Source: Megamerina dolium
Lineage: Eukaryota; Arthropoda; Insecta; Diptera; Megamerinidae
Direction: 5' to 3'
DNA: 64,000 nucleotides
Assembly (NCBI GenBank): GCA_963854835.1
Contig: OY978525.1
Span: 71,972,128-72,036,127 of the forward strand
Shown: in pieces, positions 43,201-55,480 of the stretch
How positions within the stretch are numbered: the stretch's first letter is position 1
How the letters are laid out: each line of letters opens with the position of its first letter
Notes under the pieces: generated by a model
What the model saw: only the letters and a program-made list of their open reading frames with translations
Told to the model about the DNA's origin: nothing
Database searches by the model: none
Made by a program: the position numbers and the translations under genes

Positions 43201-43400
43201 CTATCTGACCTGGAGGGTGTGTCAACAATCTTTAAAGACGCATGATTGACAGCTTCCATTTCAGCTGACCTAACTTTAGCAAAATTTTGGGGTTCCCGGT
43301 TTATTGGCCGTACCTGGGCCCCCTTAGTTTCCCTGAGTCTTTTCCAAGTATTTGCGTTTGTAACAATCGTCAATCCTGTGTCCGGGCTTCCTGCAAAAGA
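40260..43400 (-). pseudogene. Gypsy E pol: protease, RT, RNase H and integrase, broken
   Basis: Protease GKLILLVDSGADTSLVK (43373..43014). RT: WRLVVDFRKLND, LDLASGYHQVLMEESDREKI, FNRMPFGLTGAPVTFQRLM. At about 41880 the stretch that should contain the catalytic YLDD is deleted, and the text jumps from LTGLGLDW to the 'EKSKFLGKDIIYLGHK' region. RNase H: VLTTDASNEALGEVLSQ, VYTDHQPLRGIANL. Integrase: GGHQGALKTYFRIRRQYRW (finger), PFEKVYMDMVRILPE, MTDNGTNFTSKMF, HPQANGSLERSHRPLAEYL. The core of integrase is frameshifted once at 40611. Confidence 0.82.
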
Positions 43401-43799
43401 AACATTTGGTTTCGGACTTACTCCGATTAGGCCCTACAATTTCCTGGCTTCCCTTACTATGGCCTGGTTTTGGAGTATAATTCCCTTGCGGCTTTATATT
43501 GTTTGTGAACGACGTACAAGATAGATTGAACTCATGCCCATATTGCTTACATTTTATACAGAAAAGCGTATTTTTCCTTTTAAAACATTCGTCCCTTGTG
43601 TGTCCCTTCTTGTAGCAGAAGGAACAGGTAGGAACTTTCCTTTGGCCGTTTTGAGGATTTTCTTTATTCTCTTAGTACTGATCTACCTTAAATGGCACTT
43701 TATTATTTCTGTTTTTGTGGAACGCTACTATGTTACCTGTTTGGGTTTGGCAATCTTCATAAGAATTTAATAAGATATTGAGACCTACGTTGGCTCCCA

Positions 43800-45000
43800 C
43801 GTTAAGTGTGTAGTGCTATTGTCCTCTGTTGAGCAGGATATTCGTATTTACGGCTTCCTCCGTCAGTTCCTCTAACGTACCTGTCTTACTTAGCATATGG
43901 ACTCTAAGCATTGGTTCACTAAGGCCTGTTACGAACGATTTCTTTGTGGACTTCTCTAGCTCCTGCAGCAGTGCTAGGTCTTCTTTTCCCCCATATGAGG
44001 CTTTGACACAGTGACTTGCGGCGGTTTTCAATTCGTCTAACCTCCTGGCGAACGCACTTATGCTTTCTGGTGGTAATTGCCGTGAAAACTGGATTTGGTG
44101 AGTGATGGATTCTAGCTGTACTATTTTCAAGTATGTGTTTCTTAGAAGTTTATATAATTCTTCCAAATTGGCAAATTTTTTCCGCCAACACCAAATTAAA
44201 CGCATCTCCGTATAGACGTTGCTTTATGCAGGATATGAAATCTTCCAACTCATCTGGTTTTATTCCTTTGCTGACTAATTCACACCCAGTGATAAATTGG
44301 TGGACTTCTGTTCTCAAATTTTTTTATTCAGCTCCAGTGAGTATTGGAACTAGTCTACTAACCATCTGCGCTATCTCGTCATACGCATTTTTTTCGTTGT
44401 TTGTGGCTGCAAGTTCGTAAGTATCTGCCTTACAGGTGTACGTCGGCGAAGAGGTATCTCTTCTGCTAAACTGCGTTCCCTCTCAAGATTTATTACTTGG
44501 GCCTGGAGAGCGCTTATTTGCTCAGGTCCACGGACGTTCTGAGTCTCTTTTCTATAGATTCCTCGGAAATATTCCTCTCCTTAAGTAATCCTTCTAACTG
44601 CTGATTCCTTCTGTGGAATTCTACGTTCTTTAGTCTAGTTGTTCAGCTTCCAACCCCTGGTTTACAATCCTTAATCTGAGGTTTCTTATTTGCGCCTCCG
44701 CTGCATCCAAATTGTCCTTCACAACTAAACTTGCTTCGCCATGTGTTTCTAAAAGGACTCTTAATTCTGTTAATGTAGCTTCTAGCTCTTCACCTGGTGC
44801 TAGTACTTTGCTAGTATTGCTCGTAAGTACTATGTTTCTAAATTAAATCCCACACGAAAATGGTGGCTTCCTGAATTGCAATATCTGGGGATATACTAAC
44901 CTCCATTAGATATTATCCTGGAACACAAATCTCCTAGGGAACAATGGAATCCTAATACTGTGTTAAACGTTTAACGTAAAATACCTTGTTTTACAATATA
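43800..45000 (-). pseudogene. Gypsy E gag region, decayed
   Basis: 44205..43816 encodes FANLEELYKLLRNTYLKIVQ, HQIQFSRQLPPESISAFARR and LRVHMLSKTGTLEELTEEAV, a capsid-like segment of Gypsy Gag. Upstream text to 45000 (coiled-coil-rich in the minus frames) is broken by stops. Knuckle phrases remain near 43560-43620. Confidence 0.6.
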
Positions 45001-45010
45001 CTTCGCAGTA

Positions 45011-45027
45011 TCCTACTGGCTGCGCCA
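45011..45027 (-). other. Primer binding site, tRNA-Ser type, of Gypsy E
   Basis: Minus strand TGGCGCAGCCAGTAGGA; the complement TCCTACTGGCTGCGCCA matches the 3' end of insect tRNA-Ser (as I recall) except at one base. An LTR beginning TGTTGTGTCC would start at about 45031. Confidence 0.65.
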
Positions 45028-45449
45028 AAATGTTGTGTCCTTCTTTCGACTCTTCTCAGATAACTTAATTTCTAGGACTTACCCCTTTTATTTATTCTTC
45101 TGTTTCCTGCAAACACAATTGATTTTCACAGTTATTAAGATTTTCTTTTCGCAGTATAGTTTTTATTGATTTCCACTAAATAGTTTTTCTTTCACAATGC
45201 GTTTTCAAGTTAACAGGATATTAAAATCTTTACAATACAACTTTTGTTTTTGTAGGATATTTGTAGGATATCCTTTCACAGTGTATACTGAGTAGCAACA
45301 CGCGCTAACACGCTCTTCGAGTTATCTTAATCCACTAGCTTAACTAACTCACTGATTACATTCATTTCAGTCCTCCTCTTAGTTATAGCCTAAAATATAT
45401 ATTACTAGCTGTACCCTGCGTGGGTTGCTGCGCAGACGTTGCTATAATA

Positions 45450-46519
45450 TAAAGGGTTATCCATTTCGCGGATGCAAAAGTATAGGGCTAGAATTCGACA
45501 TCTGTCAAACTGAGTTGTTAAAACAATTTCTTTCTTTTTCAGTTCAAAGTCTGACATTTGCGAAAATGGATCGCTTAACTATCGCACAACAAATTAAAAT
45601 TGTAAAAACCTACTACAAAAATGGTGATTCTGCCACAGTCACATATCGTGGTTTAAGAGGAGATTGTGGAGGAGAGGATTGCATTTGGATCTACACCTAC
45701 ATCCATATAAAATCCAGCTCACACAACAACTGAAGCCAGCTGACCATTCACAACGTCGTAGATACGTCGAATGGGTGCTTGAACAACAGGCGGTGGACGG
45801 CGATTTTTCGAACAAAATTCAGCGACGAAGCACATTTCTCACTCGGTGGGTATGTTAACAAACAAAATTGTCGTATTTGGGGTTCTGAGAATCCTCAAGT
45901 AATTGAAGAGAGGCCACTACATCCACAAAAAGTCACTGCTTGGTGCGCTGTGGTGTCTTTTCGAAAACGACGATGGAACGACTGTCACCGTCAATTCGGA
46001 GCGCTATGGTCATATGCTAACCTACTTTTTTTTGCCTGCTATTGAAGAATACGACTTAGAGAATATGTGGTTTCAACAAGACGGTGCCACATGCCACACA
46101 ACTCGAGCGAATATGGCTTTATTGCAAGAGAAATTTTCTGGCCGCGTAATTTCTCGTCGTGGCGATATCAAGTGGCCACCAAGATCATGCGATTTGACAC
46201 CGCTTGACTTTTTTTTGTGGGGCTACGCGAAAGACCGTGTTTATGCAGATAAACGTTTAACTCTTGAGCACCTAAAAACCAACATTCGTCACGTTATGGC
46301 TGAGATACCGCCCAATATGTGTCAAAAAGTGGTCGAAAATTACCTCAAAAGAATCGATGCTTGCAACAATTCGTGTGGTGGTCATTTAAATGATATAGTA
46401 TTTCACACATAATGTCAACGTGCAAACTTTATAATAAAAAAGAAATATCATGATAAAAAGTATTTTATATATGTTTTATTTACATTTATTTTTGAAACCG
46501 CAAAATGGATAAACCTTTA
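45450..46519 (+). mobile_element. rosa-like mariner (DD41D), copy 2, internally deleted
   Basis: Ends match copy 1 (TAAAGGGTTATCCATTTCGCG left; right end reads TAAAGGTTTATCCATTTTGC on the other strand). It lies inside the Helitron's 3' region next to TA. About 1.07 kb: roughly 240 bp covering the helix-turn-helix middle is missing compared with copy 1. Confidence 0.88.
45566..46412 (+). pseudogene. rosa-like DD41D transposase, deleted and frameshifted
   Basis: MDRLTIAQQIKIVKTYYKNG, then the deletion, then EWVLEQQAVDGDFSNK, followed by the same frame break as in copy 1 before FSDEAHF. 45903..46412 is open and keeps WFQQDGATCHT and the LTPLDFFLWGY block through to IVFHT-stop. A further roughly 28-bp deletion removes the 'WSGGVIGPY' segment (near 45957). 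Confidence 0.82.
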
Positions 46520-49500
46520 CAATATAACCTAGGCTAATGTTCAAAGAAAAAAGAAGGAAAGATAGTATATGATTTAATTTATTTTTATTCAAGCGCTTTT
46601 GGATATACAATATTTTTGGTCTTTCCGTCTGGTGCATATACAAACAAATTAGAAGGCTTTCCGACGCGTGAGCAGGCCACATATAGCTGTCCATGGAAGA
46701 AGCAAGGATTTTCCAAGTTTAATCCACATACGTGAAGTGATTGTCCTTGTGCCTTATTAATGGTCATTGCAAAGGCGGGTCTCACCGGAAATTGCAAATG
46801 TTTAAACTCGAACGGTGTATCAGCAGGAATCATCGGAATGCGTGGCAACGTACATATTCTCCTTTAAATTTTCCACTTAATATTGTTGCTTCTATGATAT
46901 TGTTCATCATCTTTTTAACTGAAAGTCTAGTACCATTGCATAATCGTCGTGGATTGATATTTCGAAGAAGAATGATAGGTGCTCCCACTTTCAGTGTTAA
47001 AATATGCGGCGGCATGCCTGGCAAATCAAGTGAATCCAAAAATTCTGTTGGATAGTTGACGATAATGTTGTCGATGGACTTATAAGTCGTTGCTTCGCCG
47101 GGTATTTGATTTAAAATGTTAAAGTTGATGGCATTGACATCGATATTTTTGGCCGCTAATATAGCACGTGCACTAAGCCACTGATGGTTTTTGTAGTTCT
47201 GCGAGATATTTGGGAAAACGCTTTTAATCAAATCATTTGTGGTTGCAGCAATTTTGCAAAAATTAGTGGGCAATGTTATGCATCCTGTAGAGATATCGAT
47301 GTCCATTTTTCCATTTCCGATATCCAAAAATTGTTTTGCGAAACATTCAGCGGATGAATCATGCTGTAGTCTTACACGCATATTGGTCTTCAAAGCTAAT
47401 TTTTTAACATATCGCCATAAAAGTGAGGATTTAAGACATGCGTTAATTTCGTCAGCGGGCGTAGATCGTGGAATAACTGGTAATGTTTGTCGAAAATCAC
47501 CAGACAATAGAATTAGTGCTCCACCAAAAAGCTGTACATTTTTTCTCAAATCCTTCAATGTACGATGAAGTGCTTCTACTGATTTTTTGTGTGCCCTTGT
47601 ACATTCGTCCCATATAATGATTTGGCATGATTGGAGTGCTTTACCCATTCCAGAATTTTTGCTAATATTGCATGTTGGTGTTTCCGTAGTTTGCATATTT
47701 AACGGAAGTTTAAGTGCTGAATGCTCTGTTCGGCCGCCATCCAAAAGAGTTGCTGCAATTCCCGATGATGCGACTGCCTGTGCTATGTTATTGCTTGATC
47801 GAATTGTTGCCAAAATTAGTGATATAAGAAAAGTTTTTCCTGTGCCTCCAGGCGCATCAAAAAAATACAATCCGCCGCTTTGGTTTGCAATTGCTTGCAT
47901 AATTGTATCATACGCTGCATGTTGTTCTGGCGTCAATTTGGAAAGATTTGTTTGAACAAACGTCTTTAATTCGTCGACATAAAAATGTGTTTCTCGTTGG
48001 AAATCGCGATCGAAAAGGTCATTTGCAGATCGATTTGGTGCCATCATTCCCAATTGTACCAGAGATTTGTTTGCGATTGCCAAGCAAATGTTCTCAATGG
48101 AAATTAATGCGTCATTGTACACACATGGCGTAAAAGACATATCTGGATTTTGATTCGTTGCCCGCAAACGATATAAGATGTCTTCACTCATGTAGTTTTT
48201 ATATTTTTCCCATAAATCTTTTGGGTTGGATGGAAAGCAAGTTGTTAATATTATTGCAAATAACGTGCGTATTTGATGCGAAGTGGCCCAATGTGCTTCG
48301 TTTTCAAGAAGATATACTTTTTGGCAGGCTTCGCGGTAAGTAGCACAAACTTCACCATTGACTGTTCTTAGTTGTTGAAAGGATGTTGAACCACGTACGT
48401 TGATTAAAAGTAACCGCAAGTAAAAGCATTCTGCATTGTTTGGGTGAACAGTGTATAAACAACCTAAGGCATAAGTTGAATACAAATTTCTATATCCTTC
48501 AACAGTTTTACTTCGTTTACGACGTTGGAACTTTTTTGCGGATGCATTCCATGTGTAGTATGTTGGCACTTCAGAGTAAAGAAGTGTCTTCGCAAAGACA
48601 TCCTTACTACATAGTGTGAAAAATGCAGTTAATGTTGTGGAAGGTGGTGACAATGCTCTTTCACGGAGATTTTCTGTTGTGAAGTATACACGTTGTCCAT
48701 TTTCAAGATGTACTGCCAAGTGGGTAATTGATGGATGTTGTTCATGAATCGGAAATGATAAAATGCGCCAGATTGCTTCGTTGCTACTAATATAACGTCC
48801 CAGTTGATAATGCTGGATTTCATATATTGAAGAAGTGGCATTTTGTACTCCAAAAACCGCCATATCGCTTCCTTTATTGACGTATTTGCTAATATACTTA
48901 ATGGATTTCACCGAATTGCAATACTCAACATTGATGTGTGCCTTAAATGTTTTCGAAAGTATTGGTGAATAGGGGACAACCCATTTATTATTGACTTCAA
49001 TATCATTACTTCGCACTTTTAAAATAATGGATTTGCCTCCATCTTAAGTTGATTGTCGACGATATAAAGGATATCCATCATTGCCAGTGATAGTCTCAGA
49101 ATGTAAGTTTCTAGGTTATCGTTTTGTGCATTTGCCATCAGACATGGTGAATTTTTGTTGAGTAAGCCACATGGACCATGAATCATATTTTTTGTGATGA
49201 TTTCGTACAACTCTGGATCAGTGTCAATATCTGGTATTTCTGCTGAGATAACTTGATCAATTTGATCCGGATTAATTTTATCGACCAGCCAAATTAAAAT
49301 GTGTGCATGCGGCAATCCTCTTTTCTGCCATTCAACTGAATACATCCAACAGCGTGTTGTTCCAAAAACGCGATGCTTATCGATGAAATCCATCAAGGAC
49401 TTAAGCTTTTGTTTAAAGACTCGTGCAGTGATGTCATGACGATCCGACGGGGTCTGTCCAGCCAACAACAACTCTTTAATTTCTACCCACGCTGGATTAC

Positions 49501-49569
49501 ATGTAAATTTTTATTTTTTTCAAGCTTTATTTATTGGATCTTTCTAAAATTACTTAGAAACTAACAATA

Positions 49570-52088
49570 AGTGATCAAATCTTACAAACTAACTAAAATT
49601 ATGTGATATTCCCAACGTTCCATCACAATTTGTTGAGTCGCGAGGTATAGCAATTTCACAGCATATTCAGTGTGTCTTTTCTTTTTAATCGACGATGCCC
49701 CGTGCTCAGCAACAATTGCCTAGCAAGGGGATTCGGATGACTGTGTAATTTTTAAATGTAGCCTCTGCAGGACATTGCAACTTCCTCAGAAATTGTGGGT
49801 ACATTTAAATCTCGATGGATGTTAACGTTCCTCATATACCAAGGCGCGTTTACAATAATTCGTAGACACTTGGATTATATTCGCTGCAATTTTTCGATAT
49901 TTGAGGGAGAAGCGGTCGCCCAAAACTGAATACCATAAGTCCAGATTGGTTTCAGGATTGCTTTATATAATAGCACTTTATACTCAAGATTCAACTTTGA
50001 TCTTTTGTGTAACAGCCACCATAACTGATTAATTTTAAACTTGATCTGAGTTTTCTTTGCCTCTATGTGATTTTTCCAGGTCAGCCTTCTGTCGAGGTGA
50101 ATACCCAAGTACTTTGTTGAGGAACCTTGTGGAACTGATTGGCCATTAATTTTAAGTGGGGGACATGTATCTGGCCTTAGCGTGAAGGTTACATGTACGC
50201 TCTTTGATTCATTGACTTTTATACGCCATTTTGCTAGCCAAATTTCGAGAGAATCGATATGAGTCTGCAGGAGTTTAGTAGCTTCTATGGGGTTAGAGCG
50301 AGAGCATAATATTGCCGTTTCATCTGCAAAGGTCGATATAAATGTATAGTTATTGCTGGGCATATCTGTAGTGTATAAGAGATACAGTAAGGGGCCCAAA
50401 ACGCTTCCTTGAGGAACGCCAGCGTGAATATCCAATGGATTTGTTGTGTAATACTTGTGTTGTATGAGAAATTGTCTTTTTGTGAGGTAGCTACTAAGCA
50501 ATGAGGAGACATTTGCAGGCAGTAATAGTTTGAGTTTATAAATAAGGCCATCGTGCCATACTTTATCGAAAGCTTGAGTGATATCAAGAAAGACAGCTGA
50601 GCAATACGTTTTTTCTTCAAAAGTGTTCCTTATCAGAGTTACAATGCGGTGTACTTGTTCTATTGTGCCGTGCTGTTTTCTTAATCCAAACTGATGTTGA
50701 GGAATCAGTTGGTTGAGATTAATAAATGGAGTTATATTCATGACAAGTAGCTTTTCGAATACTTTAGAGAGTAGAGGCAGGAGGCTGATAGGTCTGTACG
50801 ATGCAACTTTTGTAGGGCCTTTTCCTGGTTTTGCTATCATAATAATTTTTGAAGTTTTCCAGCATTTGGGATAGTGTTTAATACGAAGGATAGCATTGAA
50901 AATGTGCATGAGATGAATTACTTAAGCCGGAGGTAGCTCTTTTATTATTTTACCGGTAATTTTATCTGGACCAGGTGATTTTTTTGGGTTTAAATTTTTA
51001 TAAATTGCTTTGAATATGTCCTTTTTTTTAATTTTGAGCGTTATTGAGCAAGGTTGAGAAGTTAATTTTGGTAATGAGGACTGTGAAGAGGGTGGATTGG
51101 GTGTAAACACACTTTTTAGATGGTTTGAAAAAGCCAAACCCTTCTCACAGTTGCTTCTAGCCCAATTACCGTCACTCAAACGGATGGGGGAATCAGCGAG
51201 AATTGGCCGATTTGAGTTTTTTGCTGATTTCCACAAAGAGTAGTCTGACGCTTCACCAGGTGTTAATTTCACTATGTGCTCTTCTAACTCTTTGTTGTTT
51301 TTATTTTTTAAGACGTGCTTTAATTTTCAAGTGCAGTGCTGTAGCTGTGTTTTCAGATTCGGTGATCTGAATTCTTGCCATTGCCTTCGGAGTCTTCTTT
51401 TTTGTCTTACTAGCAATTCAATATCGGCTGGTGTGTATGGGCTATAGTTTGGGTGAGTGGTCAGATGATAGATCATAATTACACTCTGTGGAGATATTTT
51501 CCATTTGCAAACCTTTGGCGACTCCAAAGTCTATGAGATCGGGTATTTTCCTCTTGTCCGTCGGCCAATATGTCGGTTGACTATTTGAGATTACATCGTA
51601 GCCGCGGTTAGTAATGATTGAACATAGTCTTCTGCCTTTTGGAGTTATTAAGCGGGAGCCCCAGTGTGTGTGTTTGGCGTTGAAATCGCCAGCAACCAAG
51701 AATTTGCTACCAAGAGTTGAGAAAAATTCTTTATATTGCTGTTCGGTAATACTGTATCTTGGGGGAATATCGCAGATATTACTAGTTTAGAGATGTATTC
51801 TTCCAGACATTTAGATGTTGCTTGCAAGTAGACGCTACTGAAATCTTCGAAAACATGATGTTTTATTCTGCTTTTTATCAATATGGCAGTTCCTCCGCGT
51901 GCCTTACCATGCGGATGATTTGTGGTGTACAGTTTGTAATATGGTATTTGGTAGCAATTTTTGTCAGTGAAATGGGTCTCAGATATCATAATTATGTCGA
52001 TCTGGCTGGATTCAAGGAATTGAATTAGCTCCAAACGGTGCTGGCTTAAGCCGTTGGCGTTCCAGTGGCATATCTTGAGACAACTCAT
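49570..52088 (-). pseudogene. Jockey-type ORF2 copy 2 (endonuclease and RT), broken
   Basis: Endonuclease 52088..51648 (MSCLKICHWNANGLSQHRLE, ISETHFTDKNCYQI) then VAGDFNAKHTHWGSRL in the next frame. RT 50909..49875, 344 codons open: MIAKPGKGPTKVASYRPISL, VFLDITQAFDKVWHDGLIYK, HAGVPQGSVLGPLLYLLY. The catalytic FADD is FADE here (STFADETAIL). An in-frame stop near 50918 and frameshifts in 51300-51530 separate the parts. Confidence 0.85.
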
Positions 52089-53611
52089 GGTCTGGATAGC
52101 AATGTTTGGAGTAACATCGATTGATTTTTCATCATTTCTTGCATCATTGTTTGCATTGAGTTCATGAATTGGTTCATATTCTGAATTAATGTTTGAAGCA
52201 AATGTTCAAGGGTACTTGGCTGTTGGGTGGGCAGTGAGTGTTTCTGCTCATTATTTACATTGCTTTGTTGGTGTGGGTTTTGTTTTAACACGCTAGCGTA
52301 TGAATTGGTTTGATTCTTGTTTGGGATTGCAGAGAAGAATTGTGTTGCATCAATATTTTGTCTCTTACTTGAGTTGGCTATCTGAGTTTGCTCAACTGGT
52401 TTTAGAGGTTGATTGCTAGCGGAGAAATTTAGCTTTAGGGTTGTATATACGGGGTAACCTCTATAATTTGCGGTGTGATTACCTCCACAATTTTTCATGC
52501 TAGCATCGCCTTTAGACTTTGGGCATATGTTTGATTTATGGAGATCTCCACAAATCACACAAACAGCTGGCAGGGTACAATATGTCTTAGTATGTCCATA
52601 TTCTTAGCAGTTACTGCACTGAGGAGGTCCAGTTCTCTTATCGGGTTCTTCGATTGTGATTTTGCGATGCAATAAATATCGAATATTATATATGGGGTGT
52701 ACTTCACCTTTTTTTAGGGGTTTTGTTTCAGGCTGAAGCTCAATACGATATAGCGGTTGAGTTATATTACTCTTGTTGAGAATGTTGAATACTGTTTTGG
52801 CTTGAAACCCTTCTTCCTGAAGGGCAAGTGTAATTTCGTTAATATCAACGTTGGGTTCGACGCCTTTGAGTACAACGATTAAGCCCTTACTACTTTTTAG
52901 CTGATATGTGTAGTAATTCTTTTTTACAGCATCAAATTCCGCTATTACTTTGCGACTATGAGTTTCGCTGTAGATTTACACTTTCGTTATCTCAATTTGG
53001 CCTTTGCAAATAGGAACAACGTGGAAATTCTTTGGTCCTATAAGACTTGTAATTCTAGAAATCAACTTATCTGAGTTGCGTTCTCTTAAGAAAATGGGTG
53101 GGGGTTTGAAATTTTTCTTGGAGATAATATTTTCGTCACTTTCATATCTGAAAGCAGTGCGTATCTATTTTCCGAACTAATAGGGGCAGTGTTCTGCTTT
53201 TGAATTTCTGTTGAATTCATTTGTTTTGAATTTTGTGGACTTCTTTTTCGCTTTGCTACAGTAATGTAGCGATCAATTCCAGTTTGCTTTGATGTTGTAG
53301 CTGTTGGTGTTACAGCAGGAGAAGCGCATTGTACACTCCACGGTATAGAGGGAGATAGTATATCACGAGAGAACAAATTATTTTTTTTTGTCTGTATTTA
53401 TTGATGTTGCAAATTTTGATGTAGTGTTAGAGTGAGGAATATGTGCAGGCAAAAGATTTGCACTGTTACTTTCACTTGTGCAGTGTGTATCAACAGTTTT
53501 TTTTGATAATGCACTTATCGGGGGGGTTTGCGCGGGTGATTGAAAATTATTGTTTACACACACATTAACAGGCGATTGCCGTTGCCGGAGAGGAGAGCGC
53601 TGAACACTCAT
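52085..53611 (-). pseudogene. Jockey-type ORF1 copy 2, broken
   Basis: MSVQRSPLRQRQSPVNVCVN start at 53611, then TGIDRYITVAKRKRSPQNSK (53376..53086), a middle part broken by stops (52990-52600), and the C-terminal part 52558..52085 with NCGGNHTANYRGYPVYTTLK. The third zinc-binding Cys is Tyr, as in copy 1. Gln/Met-rich tail intact. Confidence 0.78.
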
Positions 53612-55249
53612 ATTACAAACAAAATGTTTGCAAACGATATTATTATTTTTTAATTTTCTTTGATTTAATGTTCTTTTTGCTTATTTGTATAAGCAATAAA
53701 AAAAAAAATCACAGAAATAACTCCTTGAGTTTTCTTAGCGTCTTTTCGCAATATATTCAATTTTTTTTTTACCGAAATCAATCACTTTTCCGACTCTATC
53801 AAAGGAGAGATGCGAAACACGTCCACTCTTATTGGTGACTTTCACGAATCGACTGTAAATGTAACAAATGTAAATGTAAATGTAACAAATAAATCTGGGC
53901 GGCCATAAGTGCGAACATATTTCATGGCGTTTTGTGCATATTCATGCATGTGTCGTGGACTTCCTGTAAATGTAGCCGGGAGTATGACCATTTTTCCTAA
54001 TGAATCGGGATTCACATTGCCGTCATTGACAACTGCGTCACGTAAGTGTATATATTCTTCAGAACGCAAGCGGAGTTGATTTAATCGAATGTACAGAAGT
54101 CGTTCACTTTCAATTTTCGCATACATATCGACAATGTATTGGTGAAGCAATTGCCGGCATTTTAAAATATGATTTTGAGCGTTGTTACGAACCATAATTC
54201 GATACGAAGATTAATTCATGGCACTGACCTTCTTATTCGATTCTTTATCTATTTCTGGTGCGTTGTACTGTCTTTCATGTTGACTTACAGGTGTTTTATC
54301 TGCTCTTATTATAAGTCTGTAATCATCAGAAGGCATTTTTTCGAGAGCTGTTCTAAAAAGTTTAATTAATTGATTGTGTTGATCGAAGAAGATCTGTCAC
54401 GCAGCAATCATTTCTCGTTTAGTTCCGGTGCCGAATTGGCAACGCTGATTAATTTGCTCTTCAGCACTGCCCATGAAGTAAATCTGGAGAAATTTGAAAT
54501 CTGCATCCGGCAGCGGTAGAAGCGATCCAGTCTGATGATAAATTTGACCTTGGACTTTAAATGTTGGCATGTAACCTTCGCTCATGATTTTTGTTGCCCC
54601 GAACGATGTCATTTGAAAACATAAGTTGTACTTCCGTATATTTGCCAAAAAATGCTTCGATTCGTCTGTATCACCTGACATAAAGGCTTATAATGGTTGG
54701 GGTGGTGGATGTAATGCAGGCAGTTTCACCTTTCCACCAGCGCAGCACATTCCTGGTGTTTCATTCTTAAATTTGACCGCATTGCAATATTTGCACAATT
54801 TATCCATTTTTCCAATAGTCACATTTGGATGTAGACTGTAATTATAATTAGCATCATAACGGAACGCACCGAGATTGAAATCAGTGTACGCTGTTCGTCT
54901 TGATTGAATAGTGCGAACCCGATCAGTTTCCAATCTTGCTTTTCTTTGTTCATTTGATTCAGATGAACGGGCTTGAGAAGTGCGAATCCGATCAGCTCCC
55001 AATCTTGCTTCTCTTTGTTCATTTGATTCAGATGAACGGGCTTGAGAAGTGCAAATCCGATCAGTTACCAATCTTGTTTCTCGTTGTACCATTGATTCAG
55101 ATGCACGGTGTTGGGCCATGCGCAGACGTACAGCTTCCAACCTTACTTCTTTTTGTTCGCCCGTTTCTGAGGATCGTATTGCCACCATTTTTTTAGCTTT
55201 CGATGTTGATCGACCAATGGCTTTCCGCTTGGAAGGCATGTTTTCCAAA

Positions 55250-55480
55250 ATGCGAAGTGTAAAACAGGTAGAATGTGCAATTAATACTTTGTGTTTTGCT
55301 GTATTATCCGAAGTGTAAAACAGGTAGAATGTTCACTTAATACTTTGTGTTATGGCGTATTATGCAAAGTATAAAACAGGTAGAATGATCACTTAATACT
55401 TTGTGCTATGCTGTATTATCCGGAGTGTAAGACATGTAGAATGAACTTAGTACTTAATACTTTGTATTATGTTGTACAGG
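55250..55480. repeat. Minisatellite, about four 56-bp units, in the Helitron 5' region
   Basis: Units begin GAAGTGTAAAACAGGTAGAA and include ACTTAATACTTTGTG; successive AAGTGT-type landmarks lie at 55255, 55311, 55367 and 55423, exactly 56 bp apart. It lies immediately upstream of the RepHel start codon. Confidence 0.88.

Larger units (their letters stand above)
40186..45030 (-). mobile_element. Gypsy E: decayed Ty3/Gypsy element with tRNA-Ser primer site
   Basis: Minus strand. Primer site TGGCGCAGCCAGTAGGA (plus 45011..45027) complements the end of insect tRNA-Ser with one mismatch. From high to low: gag, CCHC region (about 43550-43620), protease, RT, RNase H, integrase. Recalls the 17.6/297 or 412 groups; subgroup not fixed. 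Frameshifts separate every domain, and the integrase C-terminus is missing. Confidence 0.8.
49509..53853 (-). mobile_element. Jockey-type non-LTR retrotransposon, copy 2 (4.3 kb, minus strand)
   Basis: Same family as the plus-strand copy at 15.9-20.5 kb, from the AAGAGTGGAC-type 5' region to the A-rich 3' end. TGTAAAT at 49502..49508 and 53854..53860 is the likely target duplication. It sits between the Gly-Arg-Pro-Asp-Leu-Phe block and the 'CNP-W-EI' block of the Helitron Rep. No (TA)n block in its RT. Confidence 0.9.
46585..55248 (-). pseudogene. Helitron RepHel protein (HUH Rep plus PIF1 helicase), split by insertion
   Basis: Rolling-circle transposase/helicase. N-terminus 55248..54688: MENMPSKRKAIGRST, then four repeats of SSESNEQR(E/K)ARLxxDR. 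54681..53842: YNYSLHPNVTIGK through RTYGRPDLFVTFT, where the Jockey copy interrupts. 49471..49019: Rep with GLPHAHILIWL (HUH). 49016..46830: YISKYVNKG (two-Tyr motif), helicase Walker A DAPGGTGKTFL, IIWDECTRAH, LILLSGDFRQTLPV. 46848..46585: FAMTINKAQGQSLHVCG and the normal end. A stop or frameshift near 49017, another near 46840 and breaks in 54200-54400 make it inactive as read. Confidence 0.87.

Noticed and set aside
46741..48343. Plus-strand open frames of 60-122 codons
   Set aside because: Antisense to the Helitron helicase; no domain signals.
55250..55480. CRISPR-like array
   Set aside because: The 56-bp units are directly adjoining with no unique spacers; this is a minisatellite in a eukaryotic Helitron.
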